Shown piece by piece: positions 28,539 through 37,725 of a stretch of 64,000 nt of DNA. Position 1 is the first letter of the stretch, and every line of letters begins with the position of its first letter. Origin of the DNA: Planctomycetota bacterium (lineage in GTDB: Bacteria; Planctomycetota; Phycisphaerae; WQYP01). The stretch spans positions 20,225-84,224 of the forward strand of contig JAJYDW010000008.1 of assembly GCA_021790385.1 (NCBI GenBank). The letters run 5' to 3'. A program made the translations under genes and the position numbers. Under the pieces are notes generated by a model. That model worked only from the letters and a program-made list of their open reading frames with translations, ran no database searches and was not told where the DNA came from.

Positions 28539-30455
28539 TCAATGGCTCAATCCGCTTTGGGCCCACAACTGCTTTTCCTTGCCCCACCACGGATCCGTCG
28601 CCGGACTCTGATCCGGCGGCACCTGCAGATATTGCAGCGCTTTGACCATGATCTTCGTGCATTCCGGGCCTGCCACCGTTCCGCCGTAATGTCCCAGCTT
28701 GGGGTCCGGCTGATTCACACTCACCACGCAAATCAGCCGCGGGTTGGGTACCGGCCCGCCTTCCACAAACGTCGCGTTGTATTCATGCTTGTGGTAGCCA
28801 TCCTGCCCGGCGATGGCCAGATTGGCTGTCCCCGTTTTCCCGTACAGTTGATACACCCGCGACAAACAATACTGCCCCGTTCCACGCTCCATCACCTGCT
28901 CCATAGCCCCTATCATCTCCCGGCAAACATGGCGGGAAAGCACCTTTTTCAGCGGCTGCGGGCCGGCAATTTGGGTCCACGATTCAATTTTTCCCGGCTT
29001 CACTTCCACCGCCCTGATAATCTGCGGTGTCGGCAGATAGCCCCCATTGGCAAACACACAAAACGCCCGCGCCAATTGCAGCGTCGTTACCCCTACCCCA
29101 TAGCCAAAACTCGCCGACGTTTCTGTTCCCTTGGTCCACCGATCTTCCGGTCGAACCATCCCCGGAGATTCCCCCGGCAAAATGCTACCGGTCATCTGAC
29201 CGAAACCAAATGCATGCACCCCCGCATACAGTCGTGGAATGCCCATTCTCCACCCTACATGCGTCATGCCGATATTGCTGGAATATACCAGAATATTTTC
29301 CACCGTTAAAAACCCATGGCCATCCACATCTTTAATCAACCGGCCGGTCGGATCACGCCAGCGGCCGTAATGGCAATTGAAAACTGTTTGCAGCGTAATC
29401 ATGTGATGCTGCAATGCCCAGCCGACGTTAAAGGGCTTAAAGCACGATCCCGGTTCATACGGATCGGTTACCGCCCGATTCCGCCAGAACCTTGCCGGTG
29501 TGGCCTGATAGTCATTCGGATTCAGCGGCGGATAATTGGCCATGGCCAAAATGTCGCCATTGAACGGATTCATCAGCACCGCCACACCGCTGTGGGCTTT
29601 GAAGAATTTGCAGGCTTTATCCAACGCTCTCTCTGCCTCGCCCTGCATGGTGGTGTTCAGCGTCAGCCACACCTTCATGCCATTGCTGGGTGGTTTGTAG
29701 CCGCGTTTTTCAATCCACAAGGCCCGTTCCGTGGCCGCTTTGGCATACACCACCCGGCCGTTGCGCCCCACCAGCAGCGAATTCAACTGGCCTTCCAAAC
29801 CCTGCAATCCACGATTGGAATTGGCAAAGCCAATCACCTGGCCGGCAAATGAACCCAGCGGATAAATTCGCCGCGTGGAGCGCTTAAAACCAACTCCATC
29901 CAGAGCATGATAATAAATATTCGCCAGATTCGGATGGTGGTGCCGCAATGCTTTTACTGCGCGACGCTCCATCTGATGATGTACCGCCTCAACCCGCCGG
30001 TAAAAGTCCTGCCTTACGCCGCGTTTCAGCCACAAAAACCGCCGCAACTGCCCATTGGGATAATAAAGATGCGCCCGTAGCATGGCCGTAAGTTGCGATG
30101 CACTTTGGCCCAGCAGCGGAGCAACGGCCCGGGCCATCACTTTTTCCGCCTTTGGCGCTTCGTTTGGCGGCAAGGCATTAAGCGTTCCTTTGGGATCAAA
30201 AATATAACCTGGATCTGCGTAAAAACTGTAAACCCGCACGCTGCCGGCAATCAGGGTGGAATCGCTGGTATAAATGGACGCCCGACGCGCCATCAGGTGC
30301 GTAACGATGGTATGTTCACTGCGCAGCTCGCGCATGGTACCCCGGGTGGAATGTGTCTGCAGCCAACCCACCCGCACCAAAAGCGCCGCAAAGACCAGCA
30401 TGCTGCCCAGCAGCACCAAACTCGACAGCCATTCCGTTTTGCGTAATTTATGCAT
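28539..30455 (-). CDS. ftsI: Division-specific transpeptidase FtsI (PBP2/3)
   Basis: A class B penicillin-binding protein that cross-links septal peptidoglycan. It has an N-terminal cytoplasmic stub and one transmembrane helix (LSSLVLLGSMLVFAALLVRVGWL). A dimerisation domain follows and then the transpeptidase domain with Ser337-x-x-Lys340 (GSCFKPF), SxN in YSSNIGM and KTGT in YGKTGTANLA. The 638 residues fit the family. It ends in a short basic/aromatic tail without PASTA repeats. It sits between the FtsL-like gene and murE. Confidence 0.95.
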   Translation of the reverse strand: MHKLRKTEWLSSLVLLGSMLVFAALLVRVGWLQTHSTRGTMRELRSEHTIVTHLMARRASIYTSDSTLIAGSVRVYSFYADPGYIFDPKGTLNALPPNEAPKAEKVMARAVAPLLGQSASQLTAMLRAHLYYPNGQLRRFLWLKRGVRQDFYRRVEAVHHQMERRAVKALRHHHPNLANIYYHALDGVGFKRSTRRIYPLGSFAGQVIGFANSNRGLQGLEGQLNSLLVGRNGRVVYAKAATERALWIEKRGYKPPSNGMKVWLTLNTTMQGEAERALDKACKFFKAHSGVAVLMNPFNGDILAMANYPPLNPNDYQATPARFWRNRAVTDPYEPGSCFKPFNVGWALQHHMITLQTVFNCHYGRWRDPTGRLIKDVDGHGFLTVENILVYSSNIGMTHVGWRMGIPRLYAGVHAFGFGQMTGSILPGESPGMVRPEDRWTKGTETSASFGYGVGVTTLQLARAFCVFANGGYLPTPQIIRAVEVKPGKIESWTQIAGPQPLKKVLSRHVCREMIGAMEQVMERGTGQYCLSRVYQLYGKTGTANLAIAGQDGYHKHEYNATFVEGGPVPNPRLICVVSVNQPDPKLGHYGGTVAGPECTKIMVKALQYLQVPPDQSPATDPWWGKEKQLWAQSGLSH

Positions 30456-30576
30456 TGTAGTCCACTAACCTCCGGCTTCCATGCCTGCGGGTGATTTTGG
30501 CCAACCGCTCCAAACCATTTATTGCTCCCACTCACTGCCGGCTTAGCCTGCCCGGTAACATTATTTGCGGCCACCG

Positions 30577-30888
30577 CTAGTTGCCGCCGGAAGTCCCTTT
30601 AACTGGAACTGCAATCAGCGCGGGCATGGTAGCAGCGGCCCGCTGAGCCGCTTCCGCTGCGGCCCGGGCTTTTAATGTCCGGGAGATGGCAATCGGATTC
30701 GTCGCAGTCGAAATTTTTATCTGCTGCCCCCACAACAGATGTCGCCGCTGATTGATTTTAATAAAAAGTTTCGCACTTTCGCTGGTCAGATCCATGCGCT
30801 GCTCACGCAGAGCTAAAACCAGAGCTGCGACCAGGAAAAGGCTTACCAGACTCACGAGAAGTTTTAACATGCGCCATCCGCTATCCAT
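30577..30888 (-). CDS. FtsL-like small division protein
   Basis: A 103-residue protein with one N-terminal transmembrane helix (MLKLLVSLVSLFLVAALVLAL), then a charged segment with heptad-like spacing (LREQRMDLTSESAKLFIKINQRRHLLWGQQIKI), the layout of FtsL. The last 40 residues are Ala/Pro-rich. FtsL sequences are poorly conserved, so the call rests mainly on topology and position directly before ftsI. A second ATG six codons in is an equally good start. It is 121 bp from ftsI. Confidence 0.65.
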   Translation of the reverse strand: MDSGWRMLKLLVSLVSLFLVAALVLALREQRMDLTSESAKLFIKINQRRHLLWGQQIKISTATNPIAISRTLKARAAAEAAQRAAATMPALIAVPVKGTSGGN

Positions 30889-31193
30889 GCGAATTCGGAA
30901 TCATTTGATGTTCCCCGGCAAGGGCCATCACGCCGTGGAGTGATTCCATCATCTCCATCGGTTGGGTCGTACGATTCCATTCATACATTACGATTAAATC
31001 GCACGAAAAGCAATCCCCAACCTCTCATCCGGCGACGGTCATCTGTCTCGCCTGAACTCGCCGTTTGGGGGCCAAGCAAAAAGAAATTCATATTTCACGG
31101 CACCGTAGCCGGCGATGCCCCCATAGCCGCGGCAAATAAAAGCGCCCCACCGCTACCCGCTGAAATCTGATCGCGGACTAAAGCCCGCGGCCA
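30889..31193. other. Non-coding stretch before ftsL
   Basis: No mraZ or rsmH, the usual first genes of a dcw cluster, is found here. Frames are low in complexity and without motifs. It probably contains the promoter of the ftsL-mraY run, but no clear -35/-10 pair is visible. Confidence 0.35.
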
Positions 31194-31230
31194 AAAGAAC
31201 CAGCCGAAAAGTGCGAAGTTATTTTTGCGC
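31194..31230. repeat. 37-bp direct repeat, copy 1 (downstream of ppa)
   Basis: It matches the copy at 32125-32161 at 36 of 37 positions. On the minus strand it contains a small hairpin, GCGAA/TTCGC (copy 2) or its weakened form here. Both copies sit just downstream of a minus-strand gene, so a 3'-end processing or termination element is possible. Confidence 0.75.
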
Positions 31231-31269
31231 AACCCCATAGTACACGATTGCCCGGCATCATTATTGTTT

Positions 31270-31872
31270 TCAGGTTGTGCGCAGCAGCTTGCTGATGTCT
31301 TCGCCGTTGCGCCACTTTTTGTAAATCATCAGCGATTGTTCAATCACCGGAAAGGCATAGTCGGCCGGCAAAACATCATCCACCACCACGCGCTTATTTT
31401 CCAGCGATTTATAATCTTCAAAAAAACGCTTCAGTACCGCCAGGCGGTGCGGCGGCAACTGATGCACATCATGGTAGCTGTTGTATTCCGGATCATTCAC
31501 GTGGACCGAAATAATTTTGTGGTCCACCTCATTCTGGTCTTTCATCGTCATCAGGCCTATGGCCCGCGCTTCCACAATCGTCAGCGGATACACCGGTTCC
31601 GCGCCCAGCACCAGCACATCCAGCGGATCGCCATCATCGGCCATGGTCTGGGGCAGAAAACCATAGTTCGCCGGATAATACACCGCCGAATGCAGCACCC
31701 GATCCAGCTTGAGCAGGCCGGAGTGCTTTTCCAATTCATATTTATTGGAAGCCCCCAGCGGAATTTCAATGATGGCATTAAAAACCGACGGCAGCAGCCC
31801 ATCGCCGGGACTCACATCGTGCCAGGGGCTAACACCGCGAGTGGGTACGTAAGGGGCAAGTTTACCAGCCAC
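31270..31872 (-). CDS. ppa: Inorganic pyrophosphatase, family I
   Basis: This soluble enzyme hydrolyses pyrophosphate to two phosphates and so pulls biosynthetic reactions forward. The 200-residue protein has the family I signature DDGDPLDVLVL with its metal-binding aspartates, plus IEIPLGASNKYE and VYYPANYGFLPQT. A GTG start was preferred because GGAG is 6 bases upstream; an in-frame TTG four codons earlier lacks such a site. It stands alone between the two copies of a 37-bp direct repeat. Confidence 0.95.
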   Translation of the reverse strand: MAGKLAPYVPTRGVSPWHDVSPGDGLLPSVFNAIIEIPLGASNKYELEKHSGLLKLDRVLHSAVYYPANYGFLPQTMADDGDPLDVLVLGAEPVYPLTIVEARAIGLMTMKDQNEVDHKIISVHVNDPEYNSYHDVHQLPPHRLAVLKRFFEDYKSLENKRVVVDDVLPADYAFPVIEQSLMIYKKWRNGEDISKLLRTT

Positions 31873-32124
31873 AAATAGCTCCAAATATCAGATCACCAGA
31901 ACCACAGCGCGACAGTGTAACCCGACGGAGCAGATTGTTCCAGCACGTCGCGTTGGGCAAACCATAGCCTTTCCTGGCGTAGGCTGCCAAAAATATCCGG
32001 CCGCTGAAAGCTGATTTGCTGCTTATCCCCCGCCACTCTCTGCGTCCAGAGTTTATCCCGGTTACCTGTAATAACACTCTCACATAGGGACGCCGCGGCG
32101 GTGAATTTGCGCCGCCAGTGACCC

Positions 32125-32161
32125 AAAGAACCAGCCGAAAAGTGCGAAGTTATTTTCGCGC
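32125..32161. repeat. 37-bp direct repeat, copy 2 (downstream of rhaM)
   Basis: The partner of the copy 931 bp to the left, with one base different. It lies 6 bp after the rhaM stop codon. In this copy the hairpin GCGAA-n6-TTCGC is perfect on the minus strand. Confidence 0.75.
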
Positions 32162-32167
32162 GGCCCT

Positions 32168-32482
32168 CTAATCCAAGTGAAACACTTCCGGTATTTCTAC
32201 GGACTTGGGGCTGTTATCCGGGTTGGCCGGCATAAGATCCTTCATGTGCTTCCACCATTTGCGGCAAATTTCCGTTTGGGCGATGGCCTGCCAGCGCTGT
32301 TCGCTTTCAATTTCCACATAGCCAAAAAGCTGCCGGGTTTCCGGGTGCAAGAAGATGGAATAATTATGGACGCCATGGGCCTTGAGCGTATCCAGCAGTT
32401 CCTGCCATACCGGGTTGTGCCGTCGGCGGTATTCTGCTTCCTTACCGGTATAAACAGACATGACAAAGGCTTTTCGGATCAT
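32168..32482 (-). CDS. rhaM: L-rhamnose mutarotase-like protein
   Basis: A small dimeric-type alpha/beta barrel enzyme of 104 residues that interconverts the anomers of L-rhamnose or a related deoxysugar. The family pattern is clear: [47 protein letters not shown] and [17 protein letters not shown]. The length is exactly typical. GGAGG lies 10 bases before this ATG. It is the last gene of a probable five-gene sugar operon, 34 bp after the sulfatase-like gene, which points to a rhamnose- or fucose-type sugar as substrate of the pathway. Confidence 0.9.
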   Translation of the reverse strand: MIRKAFVMSVYTGKEAEYRRRHNPVWQELLDTLKAHGVHNYSIFLHPETRQLFGYVEIESEQRWQAIAQTEICRKWWKHMKDLMPANPDNSPKSVEIPEVFHLD

Positions 32483-32516
32483 TGCAGTATGACCTCCAGG
32501 CAAAAGTTCATGACGG

Positions 32517-34673
32517 TTAATCGTAACCCAATCGTGCGATTTCTTCCTTAAGAAATTCAAGGTTGACCACAGGGGGCTGATTTTTCCAGCGGCCCACGGC
32601 ATCCGGTTTTACCGCAATTTTCACCATGGGCACGCCCAGAAATTGCGTGAGTTTTTCCAGCGTAGAGTCCTGATCGAGCACAAAATCTTCAAACCGCAGA
32701 CTTAAAAAATGCCGCGGCCGGGGGGTTGCGCGGATTAAATCCGCCTGATACTTCCAACTGATGGCCCGGGCCAGTTGCGTCTCCGATGGGTCATCGCAGG
32801 GTATGCCAAAACGGCTCAGGTGGTCGGTTAAGTGTTCGCTTAGGATGCAATCCCGTGGATCACGCACCCAATGAATGTAATACGCATCCGGATACATGCG
32901 GGCAATCCACGGGAAAATCAGCGTAGTTTCGGGAAGTTTCCAGCCTTTGCGCACGGCGGGGCTGGCAATAATGTCTTTCAGATAGGTTTCCACCAGCCGG
33001 CGAAATTCCGGATCAATTTCACCTTCCAGTACGCCGGAAAAATCCCACTGGAAGTTGCCCTGGTATTTGATACGGCGACTGAAAACGCCGCAGGCTTCGT
33101 AGAGCGGTTCCGGCGGCAGCAGATCTCCAGATACATTTTGCGTCGTGCCCATGTAAAAGCCACTCTGCGCCAGCGTATGGGAAATCGCCCGCGTGCCCGA
33201 ATGGCCCCTACCAATCACCGTTACCAGCGTGGTGGGGTCCGGGTGGTGTTCGCCTTTGTCCGCATATTTGTCACGTGCCTGGAGTTTGGCGGCGGCCTTG
33301 GGGTCGCCAATGTGCATGCTGTCGTAGGCCTGCTGGCTGGTCTTAAATGGCCCCACGCCCTTGAGTCCATGCCAGTCGCCCTGTGTCAGCATCGGGTTGC
33401 TGATACCCGTTTCCTTTTCGCGTCGGGCAATAAACGCGTTCATTTTTGCCCGCAGTTTGTGCACAATGTCCGGACGTTTCGCGGCCACATTCACATTTTC
33501 GCCGGGGTCTTTGACCAGGTCATACAGCTCCACCGCCGGCTTAAAATGGAAGTCCGGTTCCAGAGCTTCGATGAACTTCCATTGCGGCGTGCGCCAGCCG
33601 TGCTTGCGCATCCAAGTGCATTCGGTGATGTAAAACTCGCGATCAAAAGAGCTGGCCCGGCCCTTGATAAGAGCGTTCAATGATTTTCCGTCAAAACGGT
33701 CCGGCACCTTGATGCCCGCCAGGTCCAGAATTGTGGGCACCAGATCTTTATGCAGGTTGTACCCCTTGATGCGCCTGCCCGCCGGTACCTTGGCCGGGTA
33801 ACGGATAATCAGTGGTACGTGCAGCGTAACATCATACAGGCCATGATGGTCAAACCAGCATTCATGGTCGTAGAGCGTTTCGCCATGATCGCCGTTGAGC
33901 ACGATGATGGTGTTATCCAGAACCCCCAGCGTTTCAAGCTGGGTTAAAAGCCGGGCAATACACGTATCCATATAGGCCAACGCCCCGTCATACTGGGCGA
34001 TAATGTAGTCTTTGTCGGTAATGCCGGGCGGCATCCAGGAGCGGAAATAATCCGCAAACGGCTTAAACGCCAGCACCGGCTCCATGGAATGGTTCTTGGG
34101 ATCACATTCATGGCCCTGATAAAACAGCCGGTCAAACGGCTGCGGCGGCAGATATGGCGAATGCGGGTCCATGTGCCTTAGCAGCACCAAGAAGGGCTTC
34201 TTTTCGCCGGCCAGCCGGGCGAATTCCGGCTCGGCCACCGCGTTGAGATTTTCCGCCTTGGGCGAGCGGCCCTCATTCCATGAACCCCATCCGGTAAACT
34301 CCAGGTATTTATCAAATCCGCGTGAAGCGGGGTTCCAGCCAAAGCCGACGCAGGTGGTGTTATAACCCTGACTCTTGCAGATTTCCGCCAGCGTACGCAC
34401 CTTCGGCGTCATCGGCCCCTGGTGCCGCAGCGCCACCACTTCCGTGCCGAAGCAATCTTTGCCGGTAAGCATCGACGAATAGGCCGGGGTGGTTGGAATA
34501 TGCTGCGAATACGTACGTTCAAAAAGCGTTCCCTGCCGGGCCAGCCGGTCCAAGTGCGGTGTGGTAAGCCGGGGATAGCCATAACAGCTCATGTGATCCG
34601 CCAACAGCGAATCCACCGCGATAAGCACAATGTTGGGCAGCTTTTTTTTTACCATTTTCTTTTTCCCGGTCAT
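32517..34673 (-). CDS. Sulfatase-like / sulfotransferase fusion protein
   Basis: A 718-residue two-domain protein without signal peptide. Residues about 12-430 form an alkaline-phosphatase-superfamily sulfatase domain ([46 protein letters not shown]). Where sulfatases have C/S-x-P-S/A-R, it reads T61-T62-P63-A64-Y65, so the formylglycine residue and the following Arg are both missing. Residues 484-718 form a P-loop sulfotransferase-like domain: [15 protein letters not shown] as the 5'-phosphate loop of PAPS and [17 protein letters not shown] as the 3'-phosphate site. Both sulfate removal and transfer in one chain is unusual. AAAGGA 8 bases before the ATG sets the start. Confidence 0.85.
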   Translation of the reverse strand: MTGKKKMVKKKLPNIVLIAVDSLLADHMSCYGYPRLTTPHLDRLARQGTLFERTYSQHIPTTPAYSSMLTGKDCFGTEVVALRHQGPMTPKVRTLAEICKSQGYNTTCVGFGWNPASRGFDKYLEFTGWGSWNEGRSPKAENLNAVAEPEFARLAGEKKPFLVLLRHMDPHSPYLPPQPFDRLFYQGHECDPKNHSMEPVLAFKPFADYFRSWMPPGITDKDYIIAQYDGALAYMDTCIARLLTQLETLGVLDNTIIVLNGDHGETLYDHECWFDHHGLYDVTLHVPLIIRYPAKVPAGRRIKGYNLHKDLVPTILDLAGIKVPDRFDGKSLNALIKGRASSFDREFYITECTWMRKHGWRTPQWKFIEALEPDFHFKPAVELYDLVKDPGENVNVAAKRPDIVHKLRAKMNAFIARREKETGISNPMLTQGDWHGLKGVGPFKTSQQAYDSMHIGDPKAAAKLQARDKYADKGEHHPDPTTLVTVIGRGHSGTRAISHTLAQSGFYMGTTQNVSGDLLPPEPLYEACGVFSRRIKYQGNFQWDFSGVLEGEIDPEFRRLVETYLKDIIASPAVRKGWKLPETTLIFPWIARMYPDAYYIHWVRDPRDCILSEHLTDHLSRFGIPCDDPSETQLARAISWKYQADLIRATPRPRHFLSLRFEDFVLDQDSTLEKLTQFLGVPMVKIAVKPDAVGRWKNQPPVVNLEFLKEEIARLGYD

Positions 34674-34721
34674 CTGCAAGGTCCTTTATAGTTCATGGTG
34701 TACACGTAATCTCGTCCACCG

Positions 34722-35792
34722 TCAGTCGCAGCCGCCCCAGTGGGACCGTAACTCATGTATCGCCACCCGCCGGCCCAGCTTCGCCGATAAATGGCATGCC
34801 AGCGTCAGTTCCAGCACGGTTTGCCCTTCTTTAGCCGTGGCAATTGGCCCGCGCCGTCCCTGCATAAACGCCAGCAGTTCCGGGGCCAGGGCCGCAATCC
34901 GTACGCCATGATTGGCCGGTGTTGGAATATCACTCACCTGCCAATCTTTGTCGCCTTCCAGAAACCATTTAAGGCCCCGTGTTGGCCCGGGGGGGCGCGG
35001 TGCATTGCAGCTTGGTCCATCACCATGGTTTTGGATCACCACCCCCCGCGGCCCGATGATTTCCGTGGTATTTTCCCCCGCCAGCATGGTAAACGAGCTT
35101 ACCACCTCGGCCAAAGTCCCGTTTTCATAGCGGAAAACCGCTATTCCCTGATCGTCGGGAACTTTCGAGTTGTGCCGGGTAACAATTTCCGCCGAAACAC
35201 TTTCCGGCCGCCCCAGCATCCAATACAGAAAATCAATGGCGTGGCAGGAATCATCCGCCCACATCCCGCGATTCATCGCCGGATTCACATGCCACGAGTC
35301 CGCCAGCCATGGCCAAGCCTGAGTGCCAAGGCCATGGCGGCGGCGCATCATGTATACCGGGCCAATACGGTCTTCCCGGACCATTTGGCGCATCAACATA
35401 TTTTGCGGATCAACCCGCATTTGCCAAGCCAGCGTAAAGGCGACTTTGTGTCGCTCCACGGCCTGCACAATCCGATCGGCCTGATCCAGCGTGAGGGCCA
35501 GTGGCTTTTGCAGCACGATGGTTTTGCCGGCCTGGGCGGCTAGTTCCACCACGTCAGCGTGCATGGAGGTTTCCGCTCCGATAACCACCGCAGAAATATC
35601 CGCACGGGCCAAAAGCGATTGGGCGGATGCTTCCTGGGCCACGTTAAATTTTGCGGCGTGGTCAGCCGCCCGACGGGCATCATGATCCCACAATGCCGCC
35701 ACACGGATCTGGGGCGGATCAAGCTTTGCCCACTCGCCCAGATACGTCCCGACGTGCCCGTGGGCGACACCAAGAATGCCGATATTGAGCAT
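34722..35792 (-). CDS. Gfo/Idh/MocA-family oxidoreductase (first of two)
   Basis: An NAD(P)-dependent sugar oxidoreductase of 356 residues. The Rossmann part begins MLNIGILGVAHGHVGTYL, with a His-Gly-His variant of the usual GxGxxG. The catalytic Lys is in VLQKPLALT, where most relatives have EKP. The substrate part has HGLGTQAWPWLADSWHVNP and WADDSCHAIDFLYWMLG. It lies 48 bp before the sulfatase-like gene and 39 bp after the isomerase gene, so it is probably co-transcribed. The substrate is unknown. Confidence 0.88.
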   Translation of the reverse strand: MLNIGILGVAHGHVGTYLGEWAKLDPPQIRVAALWDHDARRAADHAAKFNVAQEASAQSLLARADISAVVIGAETSMHADVVELAAQAGKTIVLQKPLALTLDQADRIVQAVERHKVAFTLAWQMRVDPQNMLMRQMVREDRIGPVYMMRRRHGLGTQAWPWLADSWHVNPAMNRGMWADDSCHAIDFLYWMLGRPESVSAEIVTRHNSKVPDDQGIAVFRYENGTLAEVVSSFTMLAGENTTEIIGPRGVVIQNHGDGPSCNAPRPPGPTRGLKWFLEGDKDWQVSDIPTPANHGVRIAALAPELLAFMQGRRGPIATAKEGQTVLELTLACHLSAKLGRRVAIHELRSHWGGCD

Positions 35793-35834
35793 CACAACGT
35801 ACCATCCCCTTTCGCGCCCTGCAACGCGGCAAGT

Positions 35835-36632
35835 TCAGCGGGCTTTACAAGCCTGCAGGCAAGCCTGCATATGGCCCCGCGATTCCGCTGCAATCGCCAC
35901 GCAACGCGGTACCTCATACGCCTTGGCTCCAATCACCTCCAGATTCACCGGCCCGGTGTAATGATGCTCATGGAGCACCCGGATATAGCCCAGCAAATCA
36001 ATATCCCCGCGGCCATTGGCCTGCAACTCCGGCGTGCCGGGGTTCTGCTGGCGGCCCTTGCAATCCCGAATGTGTACGTGTCGAATGCGATGCACCACCG
36101 CCCGGATTGCCTCCACCGGGTTTTCGTTGGCCCGGTAAATGTGGCTCGGATCCATATCCAGGCCAAATGATTTCGATGCAATGGCATTGAGTGCCGCCAG
36201 CGAGGTGGGGGTGTTATAAATGGCCGCCCCCACATGCGCTTTCACGCACAGCGTCAGGCCGAAGGTTCCGGCCCGATCCGCTATTTTACCCAGCGAATCA
36301 ATGGATTGCCGCAGGCTCGCCTCATCGCCGCTTTTGCCGCCCGGGCCGCAGTTGATGATGGGAATTCCCAGCTCCACCGCCGCGGCAAACGCCGCTTCCA
36401 TCTTCGCCGAGTCCTGCGATGGCTGTTCCATCGCCAGCAGTGGCAGATTGTACTTTTTGGAAAGCTCACGAATCGGAGCCACAAGCTCCTTCCACCGGTC
36501 CAGCACCAAGTGTTCGCTCATACCATCAATGGCCGATAGCTCGATGCCATCGTACCCGCACGCGGCCGTCCAGCGAAAGGCCGTTTCCATATCGTGGCCG
36601 CCAAAAAGTACCGAATTAATGCCCAGTTTCAT
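35835..36632 (-). CDS. Sugar phosphate isomerase/epimerase (AP_endonuc_2 fold)
   Basis: A TIM-barrel protein of 265 residues of the xylose-isomerase-like family. Metal-binding residues are expected in GIELSAID, NCGPGGKSGDEAS, LDMDPSHIYR, VHIRDCKG and NLEVIG (Glu, Asp, His, His, Glu at strand ends). Such proteins isomerise or epimerise sugars or keto-sugars. AAGGA precedes the ATG. Its position between two Gfo/Idh/MocA genes is a common planctomycete arrangement for oxidising and rearranging an unusual sugar. Confidence 0.88.
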   Translation of the reverse strand: MKLGINSVLFGGHDMETAFRWTAACGYDGIELSAIDGMSEHLVLDRWKELVAPIRELSKKYNLPLLAMEQPSQDSAKMEAAFAAAVELGIPIINCGPGGKSGDEASLRQSIDSLGKIADRAGTFGLTLCVKAHVGAAIYNTPTSLAALNAIASKSFGLDMDPSHIYRANENPVEAIRAVVHRIRHVHIRDCKGRQQNPGTPELQANGRGDIDLLGYIRVLHEHHYTGPVNLEVIGAKAYEVPRCVAIAAESRGHMQACLQACKAR

Positions 36633-36729
36633 AAAGTATCCTTATGTAAAAACACAGCCACATCCCGTGGCCGAAATCATCTTGATGTTTCGCCCGGCAC
36701 CGCCCGGCCGGTGGCGTCGCCCACCCCGG

Positions 36730-37725
36730 TTATACCGCCGGCACCGTTACAATGGTTCCCTTTTCCCAGGATTCAATGGCCGCTTCAATCACCAGTTGGG
36801 CTTTCAGTGCGTCTTCGGCTTTGCCGTCCACTTTTTCCGGCGGTGTTTTTTTCAGCAGGTCATCCACCCAGGCGTTAATACGCGATTGAAACGTATCGCC
36901 AAAGCCCATCATGCCGCCCAGATAATCCAATATCTCCGCCTCTTTGGAATTACGGCTGTGGAACCGCAGCCGTTCGCAGGCCTCCTCAATGACCACCCGC
37001 CCCTTAGCCCCCACCAGTTCGCAGGTTTCCAGCCCGTAACCGCCGCCGGCATCATAACTGCCGGTCAGGTGGCCGATGGCTCCGCTGGCAAACTGCACGT
37101 TCATCTGCACATTGGACCAGATGTTCCGGCCCGGTCCTTTCTTGAAAAAAGCCTGCACTTTGGCAATATCCCCGCCAAAGTAACGCATCACATCAATGGA
37201 ATGGGGATGCAACGCCCGCATATGAAAATGGGGGCTGCTTTCGTTGGGGTTGTTAATCCACATGGTCATTTTGATGATGTTGATTTCGCCCAATCGCCCT
37301 TCGGTTTGCCAATCCTTGGCCCGCCGGGCCGCCGGCGTAAAGCGATGATTCAGATTGACGGCGTAAGGTAAATTCTTCGATTTGGCCAGCGCCACCATCT
37401 CCCGGGCCTTGGGAATTTCATTGGAAATGGGCTTTTCGCCCAGCACCGGCAAGCCACCGGCCAGCAGTTCCATGGTGGCCTGATAATGATCGCCGCCATT
37501 TTCCTTGCCGGCCGTGGTCATGCTGACCGCATCAATTTTTACCCCGGACGAGAGCATCTCCTGAATGGAATTAAAACCCGGGCAGTTAAAATTTTTCGCC
37601 GCCGCATCTACCCGTTCCTTGATAATATCGCAAACGGCCACCAGCTTGACCGCTTTGTTATTTTGATAGCAACGGGCATGGGTATTGCCGATGCCGCCCA
37701 TTCCAACCACCGCAACATTCAACAT
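36730..37725 (-). CDS. Gfo/Idh/MocA-family oxidoreductase (second of two)
   Basis: A 331-residue NAD(P)-dependent sugar oxidoreductase: NVAVVGMGGIGNTHARCYQ has the canonical GxGxxG, and LGEKPISNE carries the catalytic Lys. The C-terminal part includes HFHMRALHPHSIDVMRYFGG. The start is set by AAGGAG 5 bases before the ATG; an open frame runs 53 codons further upstream but is not family-like. It is the first gene of the probable five-gene operon. Only about 25% of its residues match the other Gfo/Idh/MocA protein by eye, so they are likely to act on different intermediates. Confidence 0.9.
   Translation of the reverse strand: MLNVAVVGMGGIGNTHARCYQNNKAVKLVAVCDIIKERVDAAAKNFNCPGFNSIQEMLSSGVKIDAVSMTTAGKENGGDHYQATMELLAGGLPVLGEKPISNEIPKAREMVALAKSKNLPYAVNLNHRFTPAARRAKDWQTEGRLGEINIIKMTMWINNPNESSPHFHMRALHPHSIDVMRYFGGDIAKVQAFFKKGPGRNIWSNVQMNVQFASGAIGHLTGSYDAGGGYGLETCELVGAKGRVVIEEACERLRFHSRNSKEAEILDYLGGMMGFGDTFQSRINAWVDDLLKKTPPEKVDGKAEDALKAQLVIEAAIESWEKGTIVTVPAV

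Noticed and set aside
35866..35884. Repeat-like run with CCTGCAGGCAAGCCTGC resembling the inner hairpin of the dispersed repeat
   Set aside because: It lies within the isomerase coding frame and lacks the terminal repeats of the element.
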